DNA of 52,873 nt. It comes from Mesostigma viride (lineage: Eukaryota > Streptophyta > Mesostigmatophyceae > Mesostigmatales > Mesostigmataceae). The stretch lies in NCBI GenBank assembly GCA_009746045.1, contig RPFO01000629.1:842801-895673 (forward strand), in the 5' to 3' direction. Below, piece after piece: positions 31,466-43,638 of the stretch (the first letter of the stretch is position 1; each line of letters opens with the position of its first letter). The translations under genes and the position numbers were made by a program. The notes beneath the pieces are model-generated. The model saw only the letters and a program-made list of their open reading frames with translations, was not told where the DNA came from and searched no databases.

Positions 31466-32524
31466 TTATTGTTTATAATTATTATGATCATGAACCTGCC
31501 TTATTGCCAGCATGTGTTCAGCTAGACTGTGGCCACTTTTGGTGCCGTGATGCTACAGTCATACCGTTGGCAGCCATTTTCCGTTTTCCTCAAGCGCTGG
31601 AATGCACAACTTCTCCATACTTATCCCGCCCGGCATGTCAGTGACCGTTCCCCAGGTATAGAACACTTCATGGCTTATTCATACTTGCTGGTTTGGGGCA
31701 GCGTATTTGCTTCTATCACCAGCAGCGCTTCACCTGACACTTTCGTTTGACTGCAGAGCCCCAACGTGATGCCTTGGCGTTGGCGGTGGTCCTCAAGCGC
31801 GTACTGTCTGAAGGACAGTATCATGGTATGACATTGGTAAGCTTTTGCGTTTGGTTTTGGCAGAGCTCTTGCCAGCAGCCGGGGCAGAATAGCAGCAGTA
31901 TTGTCAATACCTGTTCTTATGCTTGCTCAACACGATAAATCATGTAGTCTGTTTCTCTGATGAAGACATTGGTTGGCAGTCGTATCAATAGTGTTGCCTG
32001 CAATTTTCCCAGACCGGATACGCCTGTATGGTTGGCGATTACGGTTACTAGCATTTCTTCTTAGAGCCCGGGAGTCATGTTGAGATCAAGGTGACTAATG
32101 TGACATTGCTTTCTCTTTGCTAATGTTACTAGGGTTGTGGTGCCGGGATGCTGCATGTTGCTAACTGAGAAAAGCAGGATTCGTCCTTCAGAAAGAGACT
32201 AATATGACAGCAGGTAATATCTAGCACATCATCGTTCCCTTAGTGAACTCGTTGCATGTATACATCCTGCTTCCACGCTTGCTTCCTTGCTTTTGGTTGC
32301 TGGCTGGCCGGCCGGCTGGTTGGCGTGTATTGCTTGTTCCCATAAACATTTGTATACGTACACGCACGCTCATGTTGTCATGCACGCACAAGACCGCACC
32401 AAAGCAACCAACCAATGTAACAAGCTCCCATATCCCATGGTCATGACTCCCCACCCTACCCAACAGCTGCACCTCATGCCCACTGCTTACACCATGGTTG
32501 TAATGCCAAACTGCTGCCATGGCC
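31466..32524. other. Interior of the inverted-end element, left
   Basis: About 1 kb without a counterpart on the right side. Short frames on the plus strand only (e.g. 31,426-31,644 with QLDCGHFWC), none recognised. If the element ever had its own gene, this is where a remnant would be. Confidence 0.4.
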
Positions 32525-33428
32525 GTCATGGCTGTCGTTGCTGTCGTGGCTGTCGTGGCTGTCGTGGCTGTCGTGGCTGTCGTGGCTGTCGTGGCTGTCG
32601 TGGCTGTCGTGGCTGTCGTGGCTGTCGTGGCTGTCGTGGCTGTCGTGGCTGTCGTGGCTGTCGTGGCTGTCGTGGCTGTCGTGGCTGTCGTGGCTGTCGT
32701 GGCTGTCGTGGCTGTCGTGGCTGTCGTGGCTGTCGTGGCTGTCGTGGCTGTCGTGGCTGTCGTGGCTGTCGTGGCTGTCGTGGCTGTCGTGGCTGTCGTG
32801 GCTGTCGTGGCTGTCGTGGCTGTCGTGGCTGTCGTGGCTGTCGTGGCTGTCGTGGCTGTCGTGGCTGTCGTGGCTGTCGTGGCTGTCGTGGCTGTCGTGG
32901 CTGTCGTGGCTGTCGTGGCTGTCGTGGCTGTCGTGGCTGTCGTGGCTGTCGTGGCTGTCGTGGCTTTCGTGGCTGTCGTGGCTGTCGTGGCTGTCGTGGC
33001 TGTCGTGGCTGTCGTGGCTGTCGTGGCTGTCGTGGCTGTCGTGGCTGTCGTGGCTGTCGTGGCTGTCGTGGCTGTCGTGGCTGTCGTGGCTTTCGTGGCT
33101 GTCGTGGCTGTCGTGGCTGTCGTGGCTGTCGTGGCTGTCGTGGCTGTCGTGGCTGTCGTGGCTGTCGTGGCTGTCGTGGCTGTCGTGGCTGTCGTGGCTG
33201 TCGTGGCTGTCGTGGCTGTCGTGGCTGTCGTGGCTGTCGTGGCTGTCGTGGCTGTCGTGGCTGTCGTGGCTGTCGTGGCTGTCGTGGCTGTCGTGGCTGT
33301 CGTGGTTGTCGTGGCTGTCGTGGCTGTCGTGGCTGTCGCGGCTGTCGCGGCTGTCGTGGCTGTCGTGGCTGTCGTGGCTGTCGTGGCTGTCGTGGCTGTC
33401 GTGGCTGTCATGGCTGTCATGGCCGTCT
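32525..33428. repeat. 9-bp minisatellite (GGCTGTCGT)n, about 100 copies
   Basis: Nearly perfect array; rare variants GGCTTTCGT (two), GGTTGTCGT, GGCTGTCGC (two) and GGCTGTCAT at the right edge. All six frames stay open because the period is a multiple of three, so long ORFs here are artefacts. Confidence 0.98.
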
Positions 33429-33738
33429 TGGCAATTGCCAGGGGAACTCGGTGAGTGCCAGTTCAAGATGCTCGAGGGCAAGTGGGCTAGGGCGTTTGGC
33501 AATGCGCACGCAGGTGCATGCCGGACACTTGTTCTTTGTAACGTAGTACAGGCAGTGCAGACGGGCTGGACATGCAAATACTTGCTGTCCTTAGCAAGTG
33601 GCCAGCCCAAGCAAGATGCACATGCATGCAACCCATCGCTGTGTGTAATGTCTTGTATCCACACTCCGTAGGTACCTGGCATGCACATGGTCTGAACTTG
33701 CAGAATTTCACTCCAACAACATGTGGCTGGCAGCAAGC

Positions 33739-33835
33739 ATTGAGGTTTGCACCCATCCATCCATCCATCGGGGTTAATGCTCCGTGACTCCCCAACGGGA
33801 GCACGAGTCTAATTGATTAATTAATTAATTGAGGT
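33739..33835 (+). mobile_element. Very short LINE 3' end with target-site duplication
   Basis: Only about 85 bp of the second LINE family (CCATCC units, CGGGGTTAATGCTCCGTGAC, (TTAA)n), flanked by ATTGAGGT at 33,739-33,746 and 33,828-33,835. This is a clean case of target-primed insertion with extreme 5' truncation. Confidence 0.8.
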
Positions 33836-33964
33836 AACTGCAACTGTAAATCTGTAACGACTAATCTCACGCATGCAGGAATAGTTGTCTCCATTATTGT
33901 ATGGGAGGGAGGGGTAGGGTTGATAGGGATTCTACTTGGTAGGGTTGAGAGAGCACGAACGTGA

Positions 33965-34085
33965 AAAGATCAAGGAGACAACCAGCGCAGGCCAGAAATC
34001 GGGAGAATCCGGTCCATGGTAGCTCGAGCCTGCCGTTATCTTTTCCGCGTTTTCGAGTCGTTCAGGATGATGAATATGAAGTGAG
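33965..34085 (+). repeat. SINE-like dispersed repeat
   Basis: Second full copy of the 3,650-3,765 repeat, differing at only a few positions. It is followed by a (CA)n-rich stretch at 34,246-34,300. Confidence 0.6.
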
Positions 34086-34558
34086 ACAACTATGCCTGGA
34101 CGCATGGCGATCCAACGCCGTGGAAGGACTAGGGTAGTTGTCTGATAGGAAAGACGCGAAGGCCGCGGAAGCCGCGTGGCTATCTCTAGGAAGACCTGCA
34201 TGGAGGGAGCTAGACAGAGGGTAGCGAGAAATGTTGATGGGGAAAACACACACACACACACATGCGTGCACACACACACATACACACACACACACACACG
34301 CCACCAGCAGCAACAAAAACAACCAAAACTAAGAAGGAAAAGAGGGAACACATACGCACATACACGAAGGGATCAGAATACACGAAGGGGCTAAAATAAG
34401 AAGTAAGGAGTATACATTACAGTGGGAAAAAGAAAAAGGAAAAGGAAAGAAAGAAAAAAGAAAAGATTTAACGTAAATGGTAGTCATACGAACAATAATA
34501 AATAAAGACAAAGTAAAGAGTAATAATTATAACAAAAACCAAAATGGAATAAAGAATG

Positions 34559-34838
34559 CACGGAGATGGAATTAATTAATTAATTAATTAGACTCGTGCT
34601 CCCGTTGGGGAGTCACGGAGCATTAACCCCGATGGATGGATGGGTGGGTGCAAACAGTCCTACCGGTCTAAGCTATCTACATCAGCCACCTACGACATCT
34701 ATCTAACAGCATTACTAACTACAACATCTATCTATACAGCATCACGCTGCCCTAGGGGAGCTGTCTGGCGTGCCTCCCGCGGGTTTGCACACGCGGGCGC
34801 TTCCCCACAGGATGGAAAGCATGGAGATGGAAATTAAT
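34559..34838 (-). mobile_element. 5'-truncated LINE, reverse orientation, with target-site duplication
   Basis: About 240 bp of the second LINE family in reverse: (TTAA)n, CCGTTGGGGAGTCACGGAGC, GGATGG units, CCTACCGGTCTAAGCTATCT. It is flanked by GCACGGAGATGGAATTAAT (34,559-34,577) and GCATGGAGATGGAAATTAAT (34,819-34,838), a target-site duplication of about 19 bp. Confidence 0.85.
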
Positions 34839-35925
34839 GTGTAGCCTTGTTTTGTTTAAGTGGTGTGTCTCACATAAGTCACGTGAACAAAATGGAACTA
34901 AGATTACGTGCACCATCTGCGAGCATAGTTGTCTCACTTCATATGCACAGCTATGATGGGTACTCTTGATACATGCTTCACAAGGGCAATGCATGTAGTG
35001 GATCTCTACCGGAACTGGCGGGGGGGAGAATCAGGCATACAGGCAATGCGGACTTCTCCATGGGATATGCAGATGGTATGTCGCAGTATTACTATGTTCT
35101 TGGGACATCAACTACAACAATAAAAAGTACAACAATAAAACAGCCTAGCATTTGGGTGTGCACTTGGTTGTCTTGAAGAAGATGTCTTGAAGAAGATGTC
35201 TTGAAAAAGTTGTATACAGAGTAAGGGCGAGAAACCCACAGATACATGGCATTATTCCAACAAAGTGAATTACATGGTCACACTCTAATGCAGCCAGCCA
35301 GTTCAGGATTGAGGTAGGCAGCACATGTGACTTTTATATGCTGGCCGTCAGGCTAGCTAGTTATTGGCGCGCAGCACCATCAGCTCAGCTCTGGCCAAGG
35401 TAATGGAAACACAGAACATCACTTGTGAACCGAATGTAGCACAGACATGGCTGTTCACATCAGCAACGTGAGAGATGCACATGATGCCTGCAAGAAAGCC
35501 ATCAAGCCACCGACATGCCAACGCAAGCCAGCAAACATGCAGCAAGCACAGCAAACACCTACCACAGTGATGATATCACACCCCCAATCTGCCAATCCCT
35601 AGATAGTAGATACCTAGCTGAGGCTGCGGGTGGGGCCTGCTCAGGTGTTCAAAGGCTAGGGTTGGATTCGGAAAATGTTGGGTGGTTACCTGCCAAAAAT
35701 CGCCCCACATTCTGTACAGCACTTGAGTGCTCCGTGACCTCTCAACCGAGGCTTAGGTTCCATCAATAACTTGCGCCAGCAAGGCAAACAATCAAAGACA
35801 GCCACCAATGCAAGCAATACAGCTATGCAAATAACCCAGAAAAACAAGTAGGCACAAGTCAGCGATGCAAGCCGCTTAGTCAGTCTTAATGCATGCAATG
35901 ACCTCCTTGTGGCGACAACAAAGGG
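34839..35925. other. Interior of the inverted-end element, right
   Basis: No gene recognised. A threefold GAAGATGTCTTGAA unit at 35,175-35,210 and ACAATAAAA units near 35,120 are the only repeats noted. Confidence 0.4.
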
Positions 35926-36490
35926 AGTCATGGCAGTCATGACAGCCATGACAGCCAAGACAGCAAGGACAGCCATGAAAGCTGAAAGCCATGACAGCAA
36001 GGACAGCCAAGACAGCACAAGGACAGCCGCAATGGCCATGACAGCCATGACAGCCATGACAGCCATGACAGCCATGACAGCCATGACAACCATGACAGCC
36101 ATGACAGCCATGACAGCAAGGACAGCCATGAAAGCTGACAGCCATGACAGCCATGACAGCCATGACAGCCATGACAGCCATGACAGCCATGACAGCCATG
36201 ACAGCCATGAAAGCTGAAAGCCATGACAGCCATGACAGCCATGACAGCCATGACAGCCATGACAGCCATGACAGCCATGACAGCCATGACAGCCATGACA
36301 GCCATGACAGCCATGACAGCCATGACAGCCATGACAGCCATGACAGCCATGACAGCCATGACAGCCATGACAGCCATGACAGCCATGACAGCCATGACAG
36401 CCATGACAGCCATGACAGCCATGACAGCCATGACAGCCATGAAAGCCATGACAGCAAGGACAGCCAAGACAGCACAAGGACAGCCGCAAT
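35926..36490. repeat. 9-bp minisatellite (ATGACAGCC)n, about 60 copies
   Basis: Inverted relative to the left array (complement GGCTGTCAT). Variant blocks with AGCAAGGAC, AAAGCTGAA and AGCACAAGG occur at both ends, giving a mirrored internal order. Confidence 0.97.
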
Positions 36491-36564
36491 GGCCATGGCG
36501 GCAATGACTGCCCAGGAGCGAACAGTAACATCATCAACACAAGTATGCAACCATAACCAACACT

Positions 36565-37138
36565 AACGCGTGATTGATGGGCTCTCGCTCACCAACGCAC
36601 CATCGGGACCTGACCCAAAGCAAGTCCGGTTTTACGCGCGCTCCTACATTCATCGACCAACGATGGACAACGCGGAAGAGTCAAGACAGCTCGCAGGAAA
36701 GAAAATAACACCAGCAACCCCGCTCGCCAGTTGTATGTTACAACTGTTGCCAGCGACCCCGCTCGCCAGTTGCATCTTACACTTGTTTATGGCGAGCAGA
36801 GTCGCCCGTAAGTCGCCTGGATATCGGTCCGCCTGGCGACATAACAAGGCAATATCAATCTTTTAAGTGAAAATGAATTGGCAGATGCAGCAATGCGAAG
36901 GAACAATCGATAGTAATGGCGTCACTTGATCTACTGCATTGGAACATTCTGCCACGACAAACACGGTAAAGCTCTGGAGAAAATCCACGCTACAATGCCT
37001 CATTTATTGGATTGCAGGTAACGCTACCTTGTCATACTCTTAGCAACAAGATATGGAAGCGTCAATCTGCGTTTAATAAACATCCTTGCCGCCCCCGTTA
37101 ATTTCCGGAATATCCCTCCCGCTATGGCTGCCGGGGGT
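36565..37138. repeat. Right long terminal inverted repeat
   Basis: Complement of 31,038-31,465, longer by an internal insertion near 36,655-36,790. Confidence 0.85.
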
Positions 37139-38880
37139 CAAGAGTTGCTCATCTGTCAATTCATCATCATCACGAAGGGGCTTACGCACCTACTTCGATG
37201 ATGGCATCTATGTCAAAATACCGAGGCCGGGTCCTCAGTTGTGCGTGCAGCGCGTTCTTGGTTGAGCCGCGCGTGCATCTGGAAAAACTGCATCTACATC
37301 ATCTGATTCAAAGTACCGCTCTCGCGGATTAAACAGGGCTCTTTCAAGGCCGCGTGCTATAGCAGACAAAGAATGTTCACCAGCCTAGTTCAACCATGAT
37401 CTCGAATGCAGCTGTACACGTGGTAATCAAGGCCCTACCAGCAAGAAATCTAGCATCTAGCGAGTATCGCCCCGTTTGAACATGTGGGCGAGGTTTAATC
37501 AGTTTGGACGCAAGCTAATACTATTGTGGTGCTTAAACAGTATACCGCCGCACGCTCAAGTAAGTTACGGTTAAGGAGCACCGTCCCTTGAGAGTGGGGA
37601 TCCGTGTAATAAATATTCTATACGCCCCTCTTCTTTCCCTCATCAATTGCCATGGCAATACAAAATCTGAAACCCTCCTGCTCTTCCGATTTAAGCAAAT
37701 AGCCTATCATCCCTGAAAATTCAATTTGTGGCTGGACTTCACTTGGCGTGCCACAAGGCTCGGTTTGGTTTTGTCATGTTTCCCTTTCATCTATTGGTTC
37801 ACCCCACCCAAGTTCTTTCTTGAGCTTGAGTTTCACAGCATGGGCCGATGTAGCCTCAACGTCAATGAGCATGTGGACGTGCTTGTGCATTTCGAGTATT
37901 CCTTCTCACAATTGACATGCCTTGCCGCCATTGGCTAGGTGGAAGGCCTCTATCTTGCCAAGCTCATCATCATCAGATCGCGAGCCCCCCTGAAATGGAG
38001 ATGTGGAGTGTCATATTTTTTAGCGCCGTAGGCCCACGTGCGCGCTTGGGTTGACGCAATGGGATGTAATCGTCAGTTTCGTGTGCTTGATCTTGGTGCT
38101 GTTTTCGACGTTGACTTGCTCATCCGTTGCGGTAGCTTCACGCTCTTGTAGTTGCTGTCTTGCTTGGCTGTGACGAGAAGGGTACATGAAAAAAAAAATG
38201 CAGATTTTTTGCAAGGATTGTAGTCAAGATTGGTTTAAAGACATGATAATTTTCAAGAAAAACTCACGGACAAGTTTGGCAAGAATACATTGGAAAAAAA
38301 ACCCTAGAAAGGATTCAGCGGCTTACCGTCCACGCTTTATCTTGCATGTTACGTGACGGGTGAGACCAGCTTGGCTCTGGCAACGAAAGGCGGCTCACAA
38401 CAGTTGCACATGAAATTCTGATTTTTAATGGCCCCTTCGCCATCGCTGTCCTCGTCATCACCGGAAACACCGGCTTCATCATCTATGAATTTACATCTTT
38501 TTGCCCGACGTGGAGGGGATCCTCTTCGTCAACCTCATCCCTTCTCCTCTTCTGCTACTTTCATCCTCTTCTTGCTCTGCTTCTGGTTCGTCTTCCTTGT
38601 CGACATTGTTTTCATCGTCATCCTCGGAGGCATCGTCTAAAATAGCATGCCGCCCGCGCCCGCGCCTGTTCACAGTTTAACTCAGGCAAACGTCGTCCTC
38701 AAGAATCTGTTGGTTCGCATGAGCTGGATCCATCGGGTCCGTTCTTTGGGATGAACTAGGTGCACCGGCGTTGTTGGCGGTGCTGGCCGGCGTGGTCGTC
38801 ATGGACGGGTCGTCATCTGGCGACGCTACTAAACCCTAGGGCGACCCACCGTCCACCCGGCCGTCACCTGGCGTACTGTG
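37139..38880. other. AT-richer intergenic region with possible minus-strand coding relics
   Basis: No complete gene. On the minus strand, 37,394-37,258 reads GLERALFNPRERYFESDDVD followed by AVFPDARAAQPR, and a similar RYFDIDAIIE stretch lies near 37,210. A minus-strand acidic stretch (DDASEDDDENNVDKEDE, 38,650-38,590) lies further right. They may be exons of one decayed gene; I recognise no family. Confidence 0.35.
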
Positions 38881-39106
38881 ACAGCGCAGTATCGTGGGAA
38901 CTCTAGTATCATGGGATATCCGTTCAATCCTATTCGCGCGGGTTCTATCTAATGATGCATTGGTGTTGGATTTGCATGCAATGAGTCTTATTTATTACAA
39001 TGTACATAGGCAACGTCCTAATCAACAGTGTCCTCAACGATGTGCATCCAAGGCACACTCACTACAGGAGGAATAGCCCCTTCCCTTTCTAGACCCCTAC
39101 TCATCC

Positions 39107-40579
39107 TCAACCAATCACCTCCCGGTGCTGAACATCAGCAACCAAGTGTGCGTCCTCTCAACAATGCGCCTCGCCCCGTCGGGAAGCGATCCACCAACCG
39201 CCTCATGGCACGCGTCCCACCCAACGCCACCGCGAGTGCCTCAAAGAAGCCACAGCAGTGCATTGCCGCAGACCGGAGCATCCAACTGGGGGATCCTGAT
39301 GTACTGCAGGGCGGACAGGAAACGTTGACTCCCGGGGTAATCCGCATTCCCCCACAGCGCGAAACGAAAGAAGCGCGAGCAGCAGGAGCAGCAGCAGGAG
39401 CAGCAGCAGGAGCAGCAGGAGGAGCAGCAGCGGCGGCGGCGGCGGCGATGGCGGCCGGCAGACCACGGAAACCACACTCGACACGTTGTCCACCACGCGC
39501 AGGTGGCGATCCAAGTCCTCGCGCTGGTGGCCTGGTAGGTGCAGCCCAGGATGTCACGGTGCCGTTATCCAGGGAGAGAAAGCTGTTGGGGCAGGCCTGA
39601 CAAGCTTGCGCAGGTGTTGTCGTGAATCGCCTCCTCGCCGAGCACGACCTCGCGCCGCACCGCGAGCGCACAGACGCACATTCACAAGGGTGAATGTGAG
39701 TCTGTCGACACCCAATTGCGCTTGTACTGGCTGCCAGTGCGCATCAGGACTCCTTGCATTCTGGGCAGCGCTTGCCAATCACACGGGCGTTGGGCCTGGT
39801 AGAATTATACTCCAGAGCGTGGGCCTCGAGCATATCAGCGCACTGGTGCAGTGCTGAGGGACGCAGGTGTGGACGCCTCCACGAGGTAGATGGGGTACTT
39901 CCCTCCGTGCCGAAGGGCTCGGTGCAGATGTCGCAGCACGCCAGCCTCTTCTCGAACCACGTGATCTTGTGGTTCGCCTCCTCGAGAGCCAAGCGCATCT
40001 TCTTGAGCTCTTCGCGAGTGGATCAGGGGAGAAAGAACGACGCCTGCTGCGGTTCCTCTCGCTCCAACTCCTCCTGCGTCTCCCTCAGCTGGCGCTGCAA
40101 TGCGGCTAAGTCCCACCGCTGGCCCAGCGCCTCCAGAACGAGAGGGGAGCTGGGACCACCACGCAGCAGGCCTGCGTGCAAGGAAAACACACAGACAACT
40201 GCAAAATGTATCAGATAGTGGCCATCACCTGCAACATCCAACATAGTGGCCATCACTGCAAAATCCAGCAGGCAATCGAAAAGGGATGCATAAAAAGCAG
40301 ACCACGTACTGGGAGCAGCCGCAGGGCGAGACTGAGCCACCAGGTCGTCGATCGCAGCGTGCGAATTGACTTCCGTGCCTGCGTCGTCCAGGTCGTAGTC
40401 GTTGTGGTCAAAAAGGTCGTCAGAGGGGTTCCAGCAGCAAAGAATGAATAGAAAATCCAATGGCGTTCCTGTCAGCTGCTGAAAATGCCCAAAAAACAAA
40501 CCAAGGAAACACAAAAAAGACATGCATGGGAAAACGTACGCTCAGGTTCCTGGGCCTCATGTTCTTGTGTCGTCGCCAT
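39107..40579 (-). pseudogene. Gene D, left arm: RING-like / TRAF-type zinc finger protein
   Basis: Minus strand, ATG 40,579 to stop at 39,107-39,109 (about 405 residues if frames are kept). It has two short introns equivalent to those of the right copy. Exon 3 begins open (LVLEALGQRWDLAALQRQL) where the right copy is broken, but shifts frame near 40,045 (extra CAG-type bases) and again in the RING and C-terminal parts. The C-terminus reads VADVQHREVIG. Probably functional only if some indels are sequencing errors. See the right-arm copy for domains. Confidence 0.7.
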
Positions 40580-41273
40580 AGCTGGCTAGCTGCTGATAGT
40601 GGTATCCTGCTGCTGTTCTGAGTGGTTCGTGAGGGTTTGGCTGCATTTTTGGTCGTGTTTGGGCTTTTGGCCTCGTGGGGAGGAGAAACGGCATATTCCC
40701 GGCATATTCCGGGAATATTCCCACGAATATGCCGTGGGACGGTCGCTAGAAGGAAACTGTCGCGCCGCGTCGGCAGTTACGTGACAGGGATACGGACTGT
40801 CATGGCAGACTGACAGATCGGACAGGTGTCAGACGGGACAGTGCGCTGACTGTCGTGGCAGATCTTCGTAACCGACACGCGGCGGAACCGGCGCGGCGCG
40901 ACGACTGGCGCTGTCAGAACTGACATGCACGATACTGACATGGCAGGCCGTCCGAACCGGCAGCTGACGGATACGGCGTTGTACGGACTGTCATGTCAGA
41001 CCGTTCAGACTGCCACGCGGCAGTCTGGCATGACAATTGGACGGAATCTAGCGGGAAATCTTACAATGTACGTGCAGTTACGTGTTTGTAGTAATCTGTA
41101 CTACCTGTAGTATCACCCGCTGCATTTCTACTTCGAATATACTCTCTGTACTACGAATCCTAGTGCAATTGTACTATGAGACGCCATGAGATAGAGACAA
41201 AGTCATGGATTTCCATTAGAATCATAATAAGGCTTAATGCCCATAGGGGACTTTGTCTATTCCAAAGGGGCAC
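40580..41273. promoter_or_regulatory. Promoter of D and 3' flank of B, left arm
   Basis: Dense with short perfect palindromes: GGAATATTCC, CCCGGCATATTCCGGG-type words, CGTGGCAGTCTG/CAGACTGCCACG and CTGTCATG/CATGACAG. CACGAATATGCCGTGG is close to the gene D start. Confidence 0.55.
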
Positions 41274-41908
41274 TTAGTTAGTGAACCCCTCCAGGGCCAG
41301 GCGGCGACAGAACTTGTCGTACATCTTGTCGCAGGTGGCATTCATGACCCTCAGTTCCCTCTCGCAGACAGCGGGGGAAAAGTTGACAGGCAGATAGGCG
41401 TCGTACTCGGCCTTCACGAGGTCCACGAGCACACGGCAATGCTCCTCTGCGGTCTTATCCTTATCCACCTGAGGAATGGATTCAACATACTCTCATCACA
41501 TCCCACAGGCGGGGAATCGCGCAAACGCGGTCAGACAGCTTAACCTCTAGGTCGATGGCCAGAGTTGCCACCTCCATACGCCTATCGCCATACTTGCAGG
41601 CGTCCATCCTCTTCTCAAAAGTGGAAAGGGACTGCACACCGCCTTGGCGATGGCGATGGCAAAGTTGCGCAGGGCCCATCCTGTATAGTGGCAAAACGGC
41701 CCTGGCTGCCTGCGCTTAGAGAGGAAGCGCCCTCAAGCTCATTGGCAATAGCATCCAGCAGCTGCTTCATTCGCTGCTCTGTCTTAGCTTTGACAGCGTC
41801 CCACGGCACTTGCAGCTGCTTGCTGACACCACACCCGTGGGGCCATGCCATCTCCACGATTTCGTGCACAATCTCAGCTGGCAGGCTGTTAAAAGTGGCA
41901 GCGGCCAT
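41274..41908 (-). pseudogene. Gene B, left arm (frameshifted)
   Basis: Counterpart of the intact right-arm B. ATG 41,908-41,906 opens AATFNSLPAEIVHEIVEMAW. The frame is lost near 41,735 (ELEGASSLSAG instead of ELEGRFLSKRR), near 41,640, near 41,490 and near 41,405 (extra base, EYDAYLP instead of EYAYLP). The differences are one- or few-base indels in short repeats, typical of either decay or long-read error. Confidence 0.75.
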
Positions 41909-42374
41909 GTCTTCTTTGTGGTAGTGGTGCTAGTGCTGTTGGGATGCTGGACAGGCGAGAAGTGCCCACTTTGACGTGGTGTCGGACCTTTGTACCCCGC
42001 CCACGGCATCTTCGCGGAATATTCCGTGGACCGACGATCTCCCACGGGACGCTGCCACGTGGCGGAGATCGGACGGTCCACGGCAATTCAGATCTCCCAT
42101 GATAGTACGGCGTATCCGGATACGGCGCGGCGCTTGGTACGGCCGGACCAGTATCATGGATACTGGTCCGAGTACCGTGGCATGGCATTCCGCCACGTCA
42201 CTACCGCGCGCCGCGCCGCGCCATGGAACCTTCTAGAGGATCGATCCCAGCCGTCCGATGAAGATCTCGTGGGAGGGCCAGTTTCCACAGGTACAAAGGT
42301 CGTGCAGGCCTACCAAATGCACCATCACACCACAGAACAGCCATAGCCAGCGCAGAAAACAACAGCAGACCGCC
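41909..42374. promoter_or_regulatory. Divergent B/C promoter, left arm
   Basis: 466 bp between the start codons of B (minus) and C (plus). Perfect palindromes: GCGGAATATTCCG, CTGCCACGTGGCGG (G-box), CGTATCCGGATACG, CCAGTATCATGGATACTGG, plus CCCACGG/CCGTGGA words. The two arms differ here by several small indels. Confidence 0.6.
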
Positions 42375-43560
42375 ATGTTTCCCGTTGATGCAGCAGCTGG
42401 GCCATTGTTCGGGCCTCAGACTAGGGCACGAACTAGGGCCTTGCATGGGCTTGGTTCTCCCAGATGCTATGGATTGCCATATCCTCGCTGCACAAGAACT
42501 AGGACTGGTTGTTCCGCCATAGCTCCTGCGCCTGTGCCAGTGCCTGCGCCTGTGCCAGCGCCAGTGCCTGTGATTGTGCCAGTGCCAGTGCCTGCTGCGC
42601 CAGTGCCTGAGCCTGTGTACGTGCCTGCTCCTCTCCCTGGGCTATTCGCCCCTCGGTTTAAGGACTCTGACATTTGGCCTCAAACAGGCCATGTGTGGCC
42701 AAATGGTAGTGGCGATTCCAAGTTTCCTCTGGTGCATTGCGTCACCTGCAAAAAGGTGCCGGAGAGGGCAGTGTGCAAGAAGGAGAACGGGGAGATGCAG
42801 TGCCGGGGGTGCGCTCTGGATGAACTGAGCGACAAGGTGGATGCACTAGGTCCCTCTCCTCCCACGGAGCAGGTGCAGGAGACTGTCAAGAATTTTGACA
42901 CGGGCTTGCAGATTTACAAGTACGAATATGAGCCCAAGCGTCTCCCGCCTCCTCCCCGGCTACCCTCTGTCCAAGTGCATGTGCGCTGTGTGCAAGAAGC
43001 CTGCTCTCCACGCGCACGAAGTGGTGAAGGAGGTCACCCCTCAGATGCTGGAGACTACTTCCCATTTCCGTGTTGCCAAGCTCGTGGTTGGCGACGTCGT
43101 TTGTGGGATCTGCCGCAACGAGTTCCTGGCCCAGTATGTCGACAACAACGTGGTCATCAGCAAGGCCATGTCTCGCGGCATGCAGTATTGGGAGTACAAG
43201 GGCCACATCGATGAGGTGTTCAAGTACAACGAGGAACTCCACAAGATGGCAGAGCGCGCCCATGACAACACGCACAACGGCCCCTCCAGTGACAAGTTTT
43301 ACTGGCCTCGCAGGCAGTGCCAGAAGTGCATGAAGCGCATCGACATCAACGTGCAGAACCTGTATGTGGCTCCAAGGCCTCGTTCTTTTGACGTTGACTT
43401 GGTCTGCTACGAGTGCGCCAAGTTCTGCAGCCTCGTTTCTGAGGCTGTCGCTTTCCCGGGCTTTAGCCGCCCCAACAACCGCCTCAAGCGTAATGCAGAG
43501 GCCCGGGGCTTCCTTCTGTACGATGTTGTGGGGTCCAACAAGCCCTATTTCTTCGCGTAG
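42375..43560 (+). pseudogene. Gene C, left arm: CxxC-rich protein, one frame break
   Basis: ATG 42,375 (MFPVDAAAGPLFGP) to TAG 43,558-43,560, about 395 residues. The N-terminus is Pro/Ala/Val-rich (PVPAPVPAPVPV). CxxC-type pairs follow: CVTC, QCRGC, CMCAVC, VCGIC, QCQKC and CYEC...FC, which could bind several zinc ions. The frame breaks at about 42,955: CTCCCCGGC here versus CTCCCACCGGC in the right arm, a two-base loss. After that it is open to the end (YFFA). Domain family not recognised. A TGTAA signal lies at 43,639-43,643. Confidence 0.75.
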
Positions 43561-43638
43561 GGTGTCATCTGGGCACTTCATTGGCCCATGCAAGCCTATG
43601 GAGGCTACTGTTGATAGGGACTTGTGGTATTCTATTTT

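Larger units (their letters stand above)
31038..37138. mobile_element. 6.1-kb element with long inverted ends and mirrored minisatellites
   Basis: Both ends start ACCCCCGGCAGCC and are long inverted repeats (31,038-31,465 and 36,565-37,138). Just inside lie arrays of the same 9-bp word in opposite orientation (next entries). The right end has an extra tandem pair of CCCGCTCGCCAGTTG units near 36,720-36,770. No transposase was recognised inside and no target-site duplication is evident. The architecture resembles foldback-type DNA elements (long inverted ends containing tandem repeats), which is an inference. Confidence 0.65.

Noticed and set aside
32221-33760. ORFs of 300-430 codons over the 9-bp minisatellite (Thr-Ala, Ser-His-Asp, Leu-Ser-Trp repeats)
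   Set aside because: The period is a multiple of three, so all six frames stay open; no start context or unique domain. Same for 35,686-36,566.
8128-36490. CRISPR arrays
   Set aside because: The tandem arrays have no unique spacers of constant length; they are microsatellites and minisatellites.
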